From the NCBI GenBank assembly GCA_964057195.1, contig OZ059836.1:21444279-21508278 (forward strand): a stretch of 64,000 bases of DNA, in the 5' to 3' direction. The stretch's first letter is position 1; the number at the start of each line of letters is the position of its first letter. This DNA is from Orthosia cruda. Taxonomy: Eukaryota; Arthropoda; Insecta; Lepidoptera; Noctuidae. The notes below the pieces were generated by a model. That model did no database searches and was not told the DNA's origin. It saw only the letters and a list, made by a program, of their open reading frames with translations. A program made the position numbers and the translations under genes. Shown in pieces: positions 54,008 through 64,000 of this stretch.

Positions 54008-55459
54008 TTGGAGATATTATTGACTCAATTGCTCCTGTATTTAGGCATATTCAATCAATGTTTGGACAGCGGCACTTTTCCTGACTTAATGAAACACAGT
54101 AAAGTAGTACCAATTTTCAAATCAGGCTGTAAGAGTGATCCTTCTAATTATAGACCTATATCCGTGCTTCCAGCATTGAGTAAAATCTATGAAAAAATCA
54201 TGCTGGAACAGATGTTGTCTCACTTCAATTCAAATGAGATCCTGCATAGTCAACAGTTTGGTTTCATGAAAGGTAGGTCGACAACGGACGCGGGAGTAAA
54301 ACTCATCAGTCACATCTTGGAGGCTTGGGAGAGGTCCCAGGATGCCATTGGCATTTTCTGTGATCTCTCAAAAGCTTTCGACTGCGTCGACCACAACACA
54401 CTGATCTGTAAATTACACCACTACGGAATTCGTGGAAAATCTGCTGATCTCGTGCTTTCCTATTTATCAAACAGACAGCAAAAAGTAAATGTTAATGGGG
54501 CGACGTCCTCCGGGTCTCTAGTCAAGATGGGCGTGCCCCAAGGTTCAATTCTCGGCCCTTTCCTTTTTCTTGTTTACATTAATGATCTCCCTTTTATGAT
54601 GGCCAAATTTTCGGATATAATTCTATTTGCTGATGATACTTCGCTAATTTTTAAAATAGATAGGCAAGATATGGATGTCATAAATGTCAACGAAAGTCTA
54701 ATTGTTCTCTCAAAATGGTTCGCAGCTAACAATCTTTTACTGAATGCGAAAAAAACAAAATGTCTAAAGTTCTCTTTACCAAATGTACCACAACATGACC
54801 TAAACTTAAATCTTGACGGCAAAAATCTTGAAGTTATAACGGAAACTGTATTCTTAGGGATTACTATCGATTCAAAATTGCAGTGGGGCGCGCACATTAG
54901 AACTCTTTCGGGTAGGTTAAGTTCGGCTGCATATGCAGTAAGGAAAATAAGACAGCTAACCGATGTAGCTACAGCTAGGTTAGTATACTATGCTTATTTC
55001 CACAGTATTATGTCTTATGGCATTCTGCTGTGGGGATCAGCAGCAGACGTTGACTCAATTTTCATCCTACAAAAGAGGGCAATCCGCGCAATCTATAAAA
55101 TGGGTCACCGCGAGTCCCTCAGAGAAAAATTTAAAGAGATCGATATACTGACTCTACCTTCACTTTACATTTCGGAATGTATTTTGTATGTCCGTAAAAA
55201 TCGGGGGCTTTTCAAAACTAGAAGCGACTTCCATAATTTAAATACACGCAGTAAGCACGAAATTGTAATACCCAAATTCAGATTAACGAAAACTAGCAAG
55301 TCTTTTCTTATAAACAGTATACGCTTTTATAACAAGTTGCCAAAGTCAGTTATAGAACTGACCGATGGAAGGTTCAAAAACTACATCAAACGTATCCTTG
55401 TTAAAAAAGCATATTATAAAATCAAGGACTACGTTGAAGATAAAAACATTTGGCCTTAG
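54008..55459 (+). pseudogene. LINE B reverse transcriptase frame (intact stretch)
   Basis: The longest open LINE frame in the window. It contains all RT blocks from NYRPISVLPA to the FADD catalytic motif and the jockey C-terminal region (ILLWGSAADVDSIFILQKRA). The start is arbitrary, since the true frame continues from upstream sequence shifted near 54075. RT would copy LINE RNA at a nicked target; here it lacks a complete endonuclease in the same frame. Confidence 0.85.
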
Positions 55460-55618
55460 CTCCTTCTGCGCATGCAGCTTCCCTGGTAACTTGTAAACGG
55501 CACAAATATGTGGATGTCTCTAACTATTCTCAATCTCATTTTTCTTTCCTTCTTTTAATTAGACTTTTTAAAATGGTTTTCAATCATCTTTAAAGTTGTT
55601 ATCAGTTTTCAGTTTTTT

Positions 55619-55677
55619 GTTATCAGTGCTGTAACTATTCTTAGCAAAGGGCTAAGAATAGTTACAGCACTGATAAC
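55619..55677 (+). repeat. Perfect 27-bp hairpin in the LINE B 3' region
   Basis: Arms 55619-55645 and 55651-55677 are exact reverse complements with loop AAAGG. It may be a 3' structural element of the LINE RNA or a local inverted duplication. Confidence 0.9.
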
Positions 55678-56270
55678 AAAATTTGTGCAACATGTTAAAT
55701 TTAGTCTTGTTATACTTATTTTTATTATTTTTTACCTTTGTATAGATTCTTTTACCGATTGTTTTGTGAATGTGTGAACATTGTAGGCCTTCTAGATGCT
55801 AGTTAACATTTGTTAACTTTTTTATATAATCTTTTCCTTTTTTTTAGTTTCTTACGACTTATTGTGATAATTGGGGCCTACGTTGTCCCCCCATATCTAA
55901 GTACTAATGCTGTAACATGTAAATATTGTAAAACCAAACCATTTTTAAAAGAGTAACCATGGAGTTTCTTGCCGGTTCTTCTCCATAGGAAACGACCAAC
56001 CCGAACCGTGCTCATTTTGTCGTCGTTTTATAAGTGCCCATGTAGGCCTATGTGAAATAAAAAAAAAAATGATTTTAATTGATTTTGACGGCGGCCCGCG
56101 CGGCTGCTTAAATGCTAATGATAACATTAATAGATTCTAATAATAGTTGTATCTACCTACTTAGATGTTTATAATTGATACCAAATGTTTTTAAAACGAG
56201 CGCTAATCCTGCCGACAAACTGTCACGCAGTTTGACAGGTTTATGATGTATGTACAAATGTTTGGTCCAA

Positions 56271-56308
56271 AATAAAAGATTTATTTATTAAAAAAAAAAA
56301 AAAAAAAA
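56271..56308 (+). terminator. LINE B polyadenylation signal and poly(A) tail
   Basis: AATAAA at 56271-56276, then 19 A residues at 56290-56308, marking the 3' end of the retrotransposed copy. Confidence 0.85.
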
Positions 56309-56897
56309 GATGAAAATGTCACAGTAGAAAAATATTGCAAGAATTACAAATTATCAATATAATTTAAGTTTCAGATATTAAAACAATCAGATATAACTAA
56401 AAGTATGCTTTTCAGATGATAACAAAAGAAAGAAAACATAAAAATGAATTACAAAAGTTGATAAAATATCAAAATATATGAAGGTATGGTTTGTATAGTG
56501 TTATGAATTGTAAATAGAGTTAAAAAATGTGGATCTGTAAATCAGAACACCACAATAGATCTTATTATAATATAACTGAGTTTCTGGAGGATAAAATATC
56601 ACTATAATTTCTTAACTATTGACATTTCTGTTTAATTGTATTATTGATTTGATATCTTATTTATCTATATTGACAAAATAAGATTGCATCTTTGTTTTTT
56701 TTTTAATTTGTTGTTTTATTTTATTGACCTTTGTTTACTTTATTACTTGACATCAAAGTTTTAAGTTCACATATTCACGACATGCTGAAAACTTATCTTT
56801 CAAGAATAAAAAGACTATGTTTCAGAAAAATATTTTATTAAGTTATTAAAACACTAAACTATGCTAAGAATAAATAAATTCATTCTAGGAACACGTT
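56309..56897. other. Non-coding between LINE B and moricin gene 6
   Basis: AT-rich, no frame of note. TTTATT near 56834 offers a minus-strand AATAAA for gene 6. Confidence 0.45.
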
Positions 56898-57369
56898 CTA
56901 CAATTGTTTTGATTCTTGATATATTTGGTGGCCAGTTCCGATGACACCGATCGCACTGAGACCGTGTTTCTGAAAGAACATATAATTTTTTGTTAATTTA
57001 AAGTTTTTAAACTAAATTTACACCTTTTAAAGGATAGACGTTTATATTTTTTTATAATATTTTTAATACGTATGGCCTCTACAAATAATCTCTCTTAGTA
57101 AATATTTTGTCAAACAGAATAACCCATGTCATGCATAATAACATAATTGGTCTGATTTATACAACCGCAAAATTCTTAGAATTCAAACTAGCTGTTTCCT
57201 CTAGGACGTTAAAATATAAAGAAATACATTGAAGTACGAAAACAATACTTACAATAACTTTTCCGCCCTTTTTGAGCGCGCCTCGGATGCCTTTGGGTTT
57301 CGCGCTAGCTGAGCCCGTCATCAACGCCAGCACTGCCAGCATCAGTACCACGAGACCAAACAGCTTCAT
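56898..57369 (-). CDS. Moricin-like antimicrobial peptide, gene 6
   Basis: Exon 1 is 57369-57253 (39 codons), exon 2 56969-56898 (23 codons plus TAG); the 283-bp phase-0 intron has donor GTAAGT and acceptor TTTCAG; 62 residues. The signal peptide (MKLFGLVVLMLAVLALMTG...) is unchanged. The mature start is KPKGIRGALKKGGKVI, with S24K and G28R relative to genes 1 and 5, so this copy is the most cationic. Exon 2 begins KHGLSAIGVIGTGHQIYQES and ends KQL. The intron matches psi3, pointing to a recent common origin. Class II core promoter, cut off upstream by a repeat. Confidence 0.92.
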
Positions 57370-57394
57370 GATGGAAGGTAATGTTTGAAACAAT

Positions 57395-57490
57395 TAACTG
57401 TTGTTTAACTGAAGAAGTGCAAACTTCGAATGATGATTGATCAGAATTCAAAGTCCCTTTATACTCACGAAGGTAACTCTAAAGATAGTG
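57395..57490 (-). promoter_or_regulatory. Class II moricin promoter of gene 6, truncated upstream
   Basis: On the minus strand TATAAAG (57457-57463) is followed by GGACTTTGAATTCTGA and AAGTTTGCACTTCTTCAG, as in gene 2. Homology stops near 57485, before the place of the 22-bp element, where a Helitron/MITE-like repeat begins. Confidence 0.7.
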
Positions 57491-58275
57491 AGTTTTTTTT
57501 TTATACCTTTCTTTATTACTACCTTCTGCCAGCGGCTTCGCCCGCGTGTATTATATTTACAAATCTTCCTCTTGAATCACTGTATCTATTAACAAAAACC
57601 GCATCAAAATCCGTAGCGTAGCTTTAAAGATCTAAGCATACATAGGGACAGACAGCGGCAAGCGACTTTGTTTTATACTATGAATTTATATAAGGATGAG
57701 GATTTTTATTTTCAAAATTTTGATAAGAGTTTTTGCTTTCAAAATTATTAATTTCACTTTTTATTTGAGGTACATAATGGACCAGTTCTATAGGCTAAGT
57801 ACCTATAATGCCAAAAGTGATGCCAGAATAGATTAACCCAATAACATGAAACTTGAACAAAACCGGTGGAATGAGAGTATATCAGGGTGAACTGTGTACC
57901 TGTTTTCCCCTTTAGAGCGTCCCAGTGTGATTTTATGTTATGAAATGGTGTAAACAATAAACAGACATTGCGATTGCAGCTAATATCCCGATTGATTTGC
58001 CGTCATTTATTGAAGAGTTCTGATGTATAATATCGCCGAAGTTGTTCATCAGATCTTAATGAAATTTAAATAGGACCACATTACAAGCACCAGCTTTGCA
58101 ATAAAATAATCATCAAAATCGGTTCACCTTGTAAAAATCACTGAGGTAACACACATTTTTTTTTTTTATCGAATTGATAACCTCCTCCTTTTTGGGAAGT
58201 CGGTCGGGAATAATAATCAAAACATAAAATCCATTCTCATATAACACTTTGTTTTTACTATTCCATATCTAGATA
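57491..58275. other. Repeat fragments upstream of gene 6
   Basis: 57525-57680 carries TTCTGCCAGCGGCTTCGCCC, an edge common in moth short elements. 57960-58210 is another dispersed repeat ending CTTTTTGGGAAGTCGGTCGG. No gene. Confidence 0.5.
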
Positions 58276-58422
58276 CTAGTTCCATTTCCTGTTGCACTGG
58301 AACCACCGCTGTGCAAACGAGTCCAGTAAAGGATAGCCAGGCTTATCTACAATAACCTTGATACCGTTATCGCTCCCCCGAATACTGCGAATCGAGGAGG
58401 TGGTCCTCTGCCGCATTATAAC
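58276..58422 (-). CDS. Possible terminal exon of an unidentified gene
   Basis: On the minus strand a TTTTCAG acceptor (58429-58423) precedes 49 codons in phase 0 starting VIMRQRTTSSIRSIRGSDNG and ending FAQRWFQCNRKWN before TAG. The composition is protein-like, with paired Trp and many basic residues. No upstream exon was located; the neighbouring 58443-58694 looks like a dispersed repeat. It may be a host exon or a transposon remnant. Confidence 0.3.
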   Translation of the reverse strand, partial: VIMRQRTTSSIRSIRGSDNGIKVIVDKPGYPLLDSFAQRWFQCNRKWN

Positions 58423-58489
58423 CTGAAAACTATCAGTTAGCTATGGGTTCGGACAAAATAGGGTTCATGATTTCGTTCTCATTAAAATA

Positions 58490-58660
58490 TTCTTCTTCTT
58501 CGTCGGTACACTCTTGGCAGAGCGGTCGTGGTCATCATTTTGCAGTGAGACATCGGGTTGCCATAATTTGCTTAACAATGCGACACCATCTGTCTATATC
58601 GGCTGTTATTCGTGTGCACTCATTCAATGGGCCACCCACTGCAGATCATTTGAGGGGTTT
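58490..58660. repeat. Probable dispersed moth repeat
   Basis: CTCTTGGCAGAGCGGTCGTG and TTGCTTAACAATGCGACACC are phrases familiar from lepidopteran repeats; only one copy is in this window, so the assignment rests on memory. Confidence 0.35.
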
Positions 58661-58799
58661 TTGGTGCAGTTATGTTCATTATAATTCCGCGTAGTTACTT
58701 ACCTTGATCGATACAATTTGATATTTCATTCTGTACTGAGTGCAACAGGTGCTATAAATGATAAATTATAATAAATAATAGATGTTTTATTAAAATAAT

Positions 58800-59335
58800 T
58801 ATGTTATATCAAATTCTAGCTACTGTATGGAACCGAGACGTGGTCGCTCACAATGACAATGTCCTTTCAGAAAGATTAAAGAGGGCAATGGAGATGGCTA
58901 TGCTCGGCGTTTTCTTGAATGATTGAATCAAAATGAAAATATCCGCTAGAGAACCAAGGTCATCGACATAATCCGAAGAATTGCCAAACAGAAGTGGCAA
59001 GGCAGGGCAAATTGCTCGGAGAACGGATGGTTGATGGGGTTTAAAGGAGTGGAGTCTGTATATCCTAATAGCTACAAGTTTCTTCTATGCAAGCGTGCTG
59101 CATCATAGAGATAGTGGTCAAGCGCGAGCCTATCAATAATAATAAATAAGTTCTGGAATGGCGATCGCGAACCGGAAGACGTAATGTAGGAAGGGCTCCC
59201 TGTAGGTGGAGCGACAACCTGGTCAAGGCTGCAGGAATCCGGTGCATACGTGATGCACAGGATCGATCAATGTGGCAACGCTTACAGGAGGCCTATGACC
59301 AGCAGTGGACAATGATAATGATGAACTTCTGTATT
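58800..59335 (+). mobile_element. 3' fragment of an RTE-like LINE
   Basis: Broken frames read YGTETWSLT, KRAMEMAMLGVFLND, RRIAKQKWQGRA, and later TGRRNVGRAPCRWSDNLVKA and LQEAYDQQW, the RTE C-terminal domain related to that at 23784-24191. About 110 bp of extra sequence interrupts it near 59030-59150. It ends with the AGGAGGCCTATG...CAGCAGTGGAC tail. Confidence 0.75.
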
Positions 59336-59377
59336 CCGAGTCATGTCCTCAAAGATATGACTTGGAATACAGAAGTT
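59324..59377. repeat. Inverted repeat, about 21-bp arms
   Basis: AACTTCTGTATTCC...AGTCAT pairs with ATGACT...GGAATACAGAAGTT around a short loop, with one mismatch. Confidence 0.75.
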
Positions 59378-59465
59378 AGAGTTTGAGACTCAGACTCACT
59401 CCACACAACTCGACTCCTCCTCGAAGCATCAAATTTTAGCTTGTTAATTATAGCTTGCTAATCTG

Positions 59466-59535
59466 CTTCGTTGGTCCAGTGGTAGCAAGTGCTGCTGCAG
59501 AGCATGCAATCCTCGGTTCGATGCCCGGGTTGAGT
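59466..59535 (+). repeat. tRNA-like SINE head
   Basis: TTGGTCCAGTGGTAGC (A-box-like) and CGGTTCGATGCCCGGG (B-box-like) in tRNA-like spacing. It lacks a full cloverleaf and is read as a SINE promoter, not a tRNA gene. Confidence 0.55.
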
Positions 59536-61100
59536 TTTTCCATCTAGAATATCGCAGTAGCAGCCCAGAGTCTGGTTTTGTGCAATGGCCGAATATGGAC
59601 CCATGGCCACATATCAGGGTAATAGCATCTTGAATATAAAAAACTTCTGAACCGATTTGGATGAAACTTGTACTGTTCCCTAAGTTGAGAGATACCTTTT
59701 CCAATAAAAAAAGAATGATCACGATCCGATAACGAGTTTCGGAGAAATGCGTGGACAAACATACAAAGAAACATACATACGCTTATTTGTATATAAAAGC
59801 TTAAATTTGGCGCATATAGAGTAACATTTGAGAATATAGTGCAATTCCAACAGTATTACATACATACGTATCGAATTGACAACCTCCTTTTTTAGAAGTC
59901 GTAAAAAAAAACAACATCATTATTTTGATTTTTATTATTCACAAGTCATCCATAGGGTAAAAATTAAATAGTAATCTGTATCGTAGAATGTTACCTCTGG
60001 TTCATGACGAAAATTTCTTGATATCTTGTTGGTTCATCATCATCGTTTCAAGCAAAAGACGTCCACTGCTGAATATAGGCCTCCCCCAAATGATCCCCAC
60101 ATAGACTAGAACGGCGTCTTGGATTTTATTCTTCTTGGTTACTTTCCCAACATTTGACTAAAGATAGAGTTTCATATAATTTGAATTTAATCTAAAATAT
60201 CACACTAATATTGTTTAGGCGAAAGTTTGTGAATGTGTGTGTGTGCGTGTGTGTGTTTGTTACTTCTTCACGCTCAAACAACTGGACGGATCTGGGTGAA
60301 ATTTGGCACATAGGATACATTTTATCCCGGGAATATGTTCCTTTGAGATAGTTTTCGACTACGTTTGCGCGAGCGAAGCCGCTGGCAGAAGCTAGTCTAT
60401 TGATAAAAGCTTCGTTACTTCAATCTCCTACAAGTAGGCCGCTCAAACCAATTTGTATTCTGATACCAATTAATCACTTTTCGATATCTACTGAGAACTG
60501 GATATTGAGACAAATAATAAAATTAATTTGGAAATTGATACAAATCTCATTAGACGGGTTACGGGCGGAGACCGCTCATTTTCGGAGAACACGCCTTTGA
60601 AACTTATCCTGGCATAATTTTATCTTGATTTCGATGTTCAATTTAAATGGTGACATAACATCAAACACATAAAGAACCAATATTTCAAATGGGCGTTGAT
60701 TTATCTAAAGCATGCATTGAAAGACGTTTGAAAAGTCTTTCACCAACGCAGTTCTTAAGCGCTCAAAATTGTGGCACTTACGTCAAAATTAAACGTGTGC
60801 AAAGGATTCCAAGAATACAAAACTCTTTTGTGGTGCTGGCAAAGCGTTAATAATAAAATCAAAGCGAACAATAGGAACCAGTACTGTAAAAAGGTTTCTT
60901 GAGTCATATTGCTGTATGAGCAAAGATGAATGAGGTGTTTGTAGTAATTTTAAGCATTTTTATCAAGGTTTGCAACTTCGAGCAGTATACCAAAAGCAAT
61001 ACACCAAAAGTTTATATTCCTCTAATTTTATACACAGTGTACGAATATCAAATACCTGAATTTCATCAACAGATTTTTCTAGATTTGATTCTAAAACTAT
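59536..61100. other. Non-coding with short repeats
   Basis: Includes an RTE/SINE tail fragment at 60056-60092, a Helitron-like fragment at about 60200-60400 with a (GT)n run (60233-60260) and AACTGGACGGATCTGGGTGA, and otherwise no supported gene. Confidence 0.45.
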
Positions 61101-61101
61101 G

Positions 61102-61505
61102 CCGGCACCGTGGAACATATCGGAGCTGAGGGCGTTTATAGGTATGGTTATGTATTACGCTAAGTTTATAAATAATGTCAGTACAACTTTTGCCCCAATG
61201 TACAATTTATTGAGATTAGGAGTGAAATATGATTGGAGTGATGAATGCAAATATGCGTTTGGTAAGGTTAAAGCCTTGTTAGCTAGTAGTGGGGTAATAA
61301 CACTACTCGGTCAAGTTGCCACTCCTACTGACTACCGACGCGAGCAGCGTGGGGGTCGGCGCCGTACGTACTGTCCCATATCACGCCAAGCGGAGAGCGG
61401 CCGATAGCTTACGCCTCGCGGTCACTTAGTGTAGCTGAACGATCATATTCACAGATTGATCGAGAAGTGCTGGCGATAGTTTACGGAGTCAGGAAGTATC
61501 ACGAG
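61102..61505 (+). pseudogene. Ty3/gypsy RT-RNase H fragment
   Basis: The first frame reads WNISELRAFIGMVMYYAKFI and YDWSDECKYAFGKVKALLAS, the end of RT and tether of a Ty3/gypsy pol. After a frameshift near 61325 the RNase H start continues (TDASSVGVGAV, RPIAYASRSL, YSQIDREVLAIVYGVRKY). No LTRs are visible nearby. An isolated scrap. Confidence 0.85.
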
Positions 61506-63910
61506 TCACGAGTGCTTTGTGTGGGCGTTTGTCACGTCATTCATACATTAAGTACTGTAACGAGGTTGCATTGGCTGGGTTACCTTTATTAATTGTTACA
61601 GACCGAATATACTTTAAATTAATTATTTGAATTTATTCTTTCGTTCATTTTTAAGTTATAAAGGTCATAATTTTTTTTAAGATGACTAGTAAGTAATTGA
61701 ATATCTAGGAATATAATAAATTATTTTAAGTCCATAGACGAAATTGGAAAGGCTATGAAACTTTGTCGTATTAATATAGTTTAATTCATCCAGCTCACAA
61801 ATATGTTTCCTCCGACAGCACAGAATAGTTTTATTCTTGTGTAAGTAAACATTTTTCGATCGTTTCTTAAGCAGTCGGGTTTTTTGAGTTTATTACCTTT
61901 TTTCACATTTATATTTCTGTCGAGCTTGGTGCTTTTCTTAATTTAATGTTTGTAGTGGGATCATTTTTACACTATTGTTACGTCTTGTTACCCTCCAATC
62001 TTCGTCGTATATTTAATGGATATTTGATGCACTGTTGTAAGCGTAATATGATGTATGTTTAGACGCATCGATTTATTTATGTTTGGAACTTACTACTCTA
62101 CTATATACTCTCTTTTAAAATTCGGAGTCAATGTAGTAGCAACCCTAGTGAATCTGTCAAGTTTAGCTGTCAATTTTCGAAACGGCGGGAGTGGGCCCAT
62201 CTGTATACTTTCTATTTTGTGCTTGTAGCCAGGATTATCCTTTTGCGACTTGCTCTTTAATACAATCTTGTGGAATCGGAAGTACCTTGCCTATAGGTAT
62301 GCGCCCAAAACAGTTCTCGAAAATGGCAATGTCACGTTGTATTAGGATCGGTTTATCATCACTGACTATTATTGAAAATAAGCCTGACATAGTGGTAATT
62401 GTCTGATCATTACGAATATTGCTGCGTAATGGTTGGGCAATTCAATAATTATGGTGAATGAATTAGTCCAAGAGCGAGCTCAGGAGCTTAGGGCAACCAG
62501 AGAGAGCTGAAGTGAGCGAGCAACTCAGCTCCCGTCATCTCCTTCATGTTTTACTTTATCCTGATCTTGATCCTGCAGACAGAAATAGGAGCCCCGTGCG
62601 GTGAGGCTCCGTCAACTTTGTTTGCTTAAGATAGTATCGTCCTTACCTATTCTATATTAAAACTAATATCAACATTAAATTAATTAAAAAAACAACAAAG
62701 TTTTTATTAGGTACCCTGCTCAATAAGTGATGGGCATTATTATTTCAATATTTTTTATCATATTGCCTTACCATGTTGGACATTTTTCAAACTACCCGGG
62801 CATCATGAATAATGCCGGATTAATCACTTGGTCCACAACATATATAACATTAAATCAATATCAACCTACGACAAAAAAATATCACATCACAAAAAGATCA
62901 AATATCACAATATCAAAACTGTTTAGGCCAAGTACAAAGTTATGCGCAATGTTCGAGTTTCGTCGGGAGCGGCTAAAATAAAAGCGACACAGGTCCGCCG
63001 TTTACAAGCCCTTGAGCGAGACTGAACTGAATACTTGAATTAACTTGAATAGCTCTCGCGAGTGCATCGGTTTGTAAGGCATTATTTAGACAATTTATTA
63101 AAATCATATATATAAAATTCTCTTGTCCCAATGTTAGTTACCATAGACAAAGATATTTTATTTCAACTAGGCCACCAAGCGGCACTTTTGAACGTTAGAT
63201 ACATTAAAATTTACAAGGAATAAAAATTGATTCTACCGTGCATTCGGAAAGTAGCTTGTTATGGAGAAGAACGCACAAGAAATTCCATACCTAATATTTA
63301 AAATAAAAAATATCATTATTTAGGTAATACGAGTAAGTACATACATTAATAAATTCATATGTGTGAGGACAATGCACCCAGAATCACTACACACTATACT
63401 ACGTACAAGTACAAAGTATTAAAAGTACTCACACATGTACTGTGCAGTTACATAATAGATACTAGAAAAACATTAGCATCCGAAGCAGTTAAGTTAAGAC
63501 CAATCCCAACTGTCGACGCCCGTTCACGAACATGACGCATGAATCGGCACCAGCCAGCTCAACCATCATGAAGGGAACCTAATGATCCAACACACGCGCC
63601 AACATCAGAGAGACATTTGAGAGAGCATGACACACTCAACTGCCAGGGAACAGACAAGTCAACAAACGACACAAAGGTACAGCAAATGGTAGATTTACAG
63701 TTGGGTATATAGTACTCACAAAGGTTCTGCGCAGTTATACAATACTAAAAGAAATTGAGTCTATATAATACAAATATATTCATACAGTCTTCAGCAGGTC
63801 CAACAATACTTCAAAACAATAATGTTCTGCATATCACTTGTTTTTGAGCCCTAGTGGTTGTGGAGCAAGACTAGCATTGAGCCAAGCATTTTTATCAGTG
63901 ATGTAATCCC
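61506..63910. other. Non-coding, no gene recognised
   Basis: AT-rich. One protein-like minus-strand open stretch at 62235-62420 (see findings) and several plus-strand open stretches without motifs. Confidence 0.4.
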
Positions 63911-64000
63911 CCAATTTATAATATGCCTGCCTCCGAAACGGCTTGACCGATTTTATGAAATTTTATATGCATATTCAGTAGGTCTGAGAATCGGCTCCTA
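63911..64000. repeat. Partial Helitron/MITE-like repeat at the right edge
   Basis: GGCTTGACCGATTTTATGAA resembles the ACTGGACCGATTTC block of the Helitron-like elements; the repeat is cut by the window end. Confidence 0.35.

Larger units (their letters stand above)
52860..56308 (+). mobile_element. Jockey-like LINE B with poly(A) tail
   Basis: It has the C-terminal half of an apurinic-type endonuclease (VCGDLNIALL at about 53045; then D-H-T-G), a linker, and a 483-codon RT frame ending at 55459 with SDPSNYRPISVLPAL, CDLSKAFDCVDHNTL, GVPQGSILGPFLF and LFADDTS. The 3' untranslated part holds a 27-bp perfect hairpin, AATAAA at 56271-56276 and A19 at 56290-56308. Lesions are a TAA at 53237-53239 in place of the serine of the endonuclease SDH motif, and frameshifts near 53545 and 54075. 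5'-truncated. Confidence 0.9.

Overview
The window is AT-rich, intron-containing nuclear DNA from an insect, almost certainly a moth or butterfly (Lepidoptera). The evidence is a family of small two-exon genes for moricin-type antimicrobial peptides, a peptide family known only from Lepidoptera, set in dense transposable elements of lepidopteran character: Ty1/copia and BEL/Pao LTR elements, jockey-like and RTE-like LINEs, tRNA-derived SINEs and Helitron-like short elements. Nothing bacterial or viral in gene organisation was seen.

The host genes form a moricin cluster spread over about 43 kb. Four copies look intact: gene 1 at 14130-14851 (-), gene 2 at 17957-18413 (+), gene 5 at 36134-37309 (+) and gene 6 at 56898-57369 (-). 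Two are broken: psi3 at about 25513-25782 (-), cut by an RTE LINE, and psi4 at 34296-34390 (-), with a lost start codon and truncation. Every intact gene has a 117-bp first exon (signal peptide plus the first part of the mature peptide), a phase-0 intron of variable length and a short second exon of 69-72 bp. Upstream sequences fall into two classes: genes 1 and 5 share one TATA/leader; genes 2, psi4 and 6 share another. The only other host coding candidates are the 3' end of an unidentified gene at 1-141 (+) and a possible terminal exon at 58276-58422 (-).

Layout: 1-141 gene end; 1698-6934 complete but degenerate copia element A with 166-bp LTRs, a SINE and a TTAA-flanked MITE inside it; 7-14 kb LINE, SINE and Helitron-like remnants; 14-18.4 kb moricin genes 1 and 2; 20.0-22.2 kb a foldback-like palindromic element built of 172-bp tandem units; 22.2-23.3 kb a long-TIR non-autonomous element; 23.6-25.5 kb an RTE LINE beside psi3; 26.7-31.3 kb an internally deleted BEL/Pao element; 34-37 kb psi4 and gene 5; 39.4-40.2 kb a hAT-like element; 40.9-42.4 kb LINE fragments; 42.4-49.5 kb copia element B with the young copia element C nested inside it; 49.7-56.3 kb three jockey-like LINE segments, the last ending in a poly(A) tail; 57 kb moricin gene 6; 58-61.5 kb LINE and Ty3/gypsy scraps; the remainder has no recognisable gene.

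The moricin genes encode secreted cationic helical peptides that would act together in inducible humoral immunity. The mobile elements explain much of the spacing, intron-length variation and loss of copies. The most unusual signals are the foldback-like element with 172-bp periodic arms and a 9-bp target duplication, two copia families whose primer sites match two different segments of the same initiator tRNA, and a duplicated flank of the moricin genes in which each copy carries different insertions.
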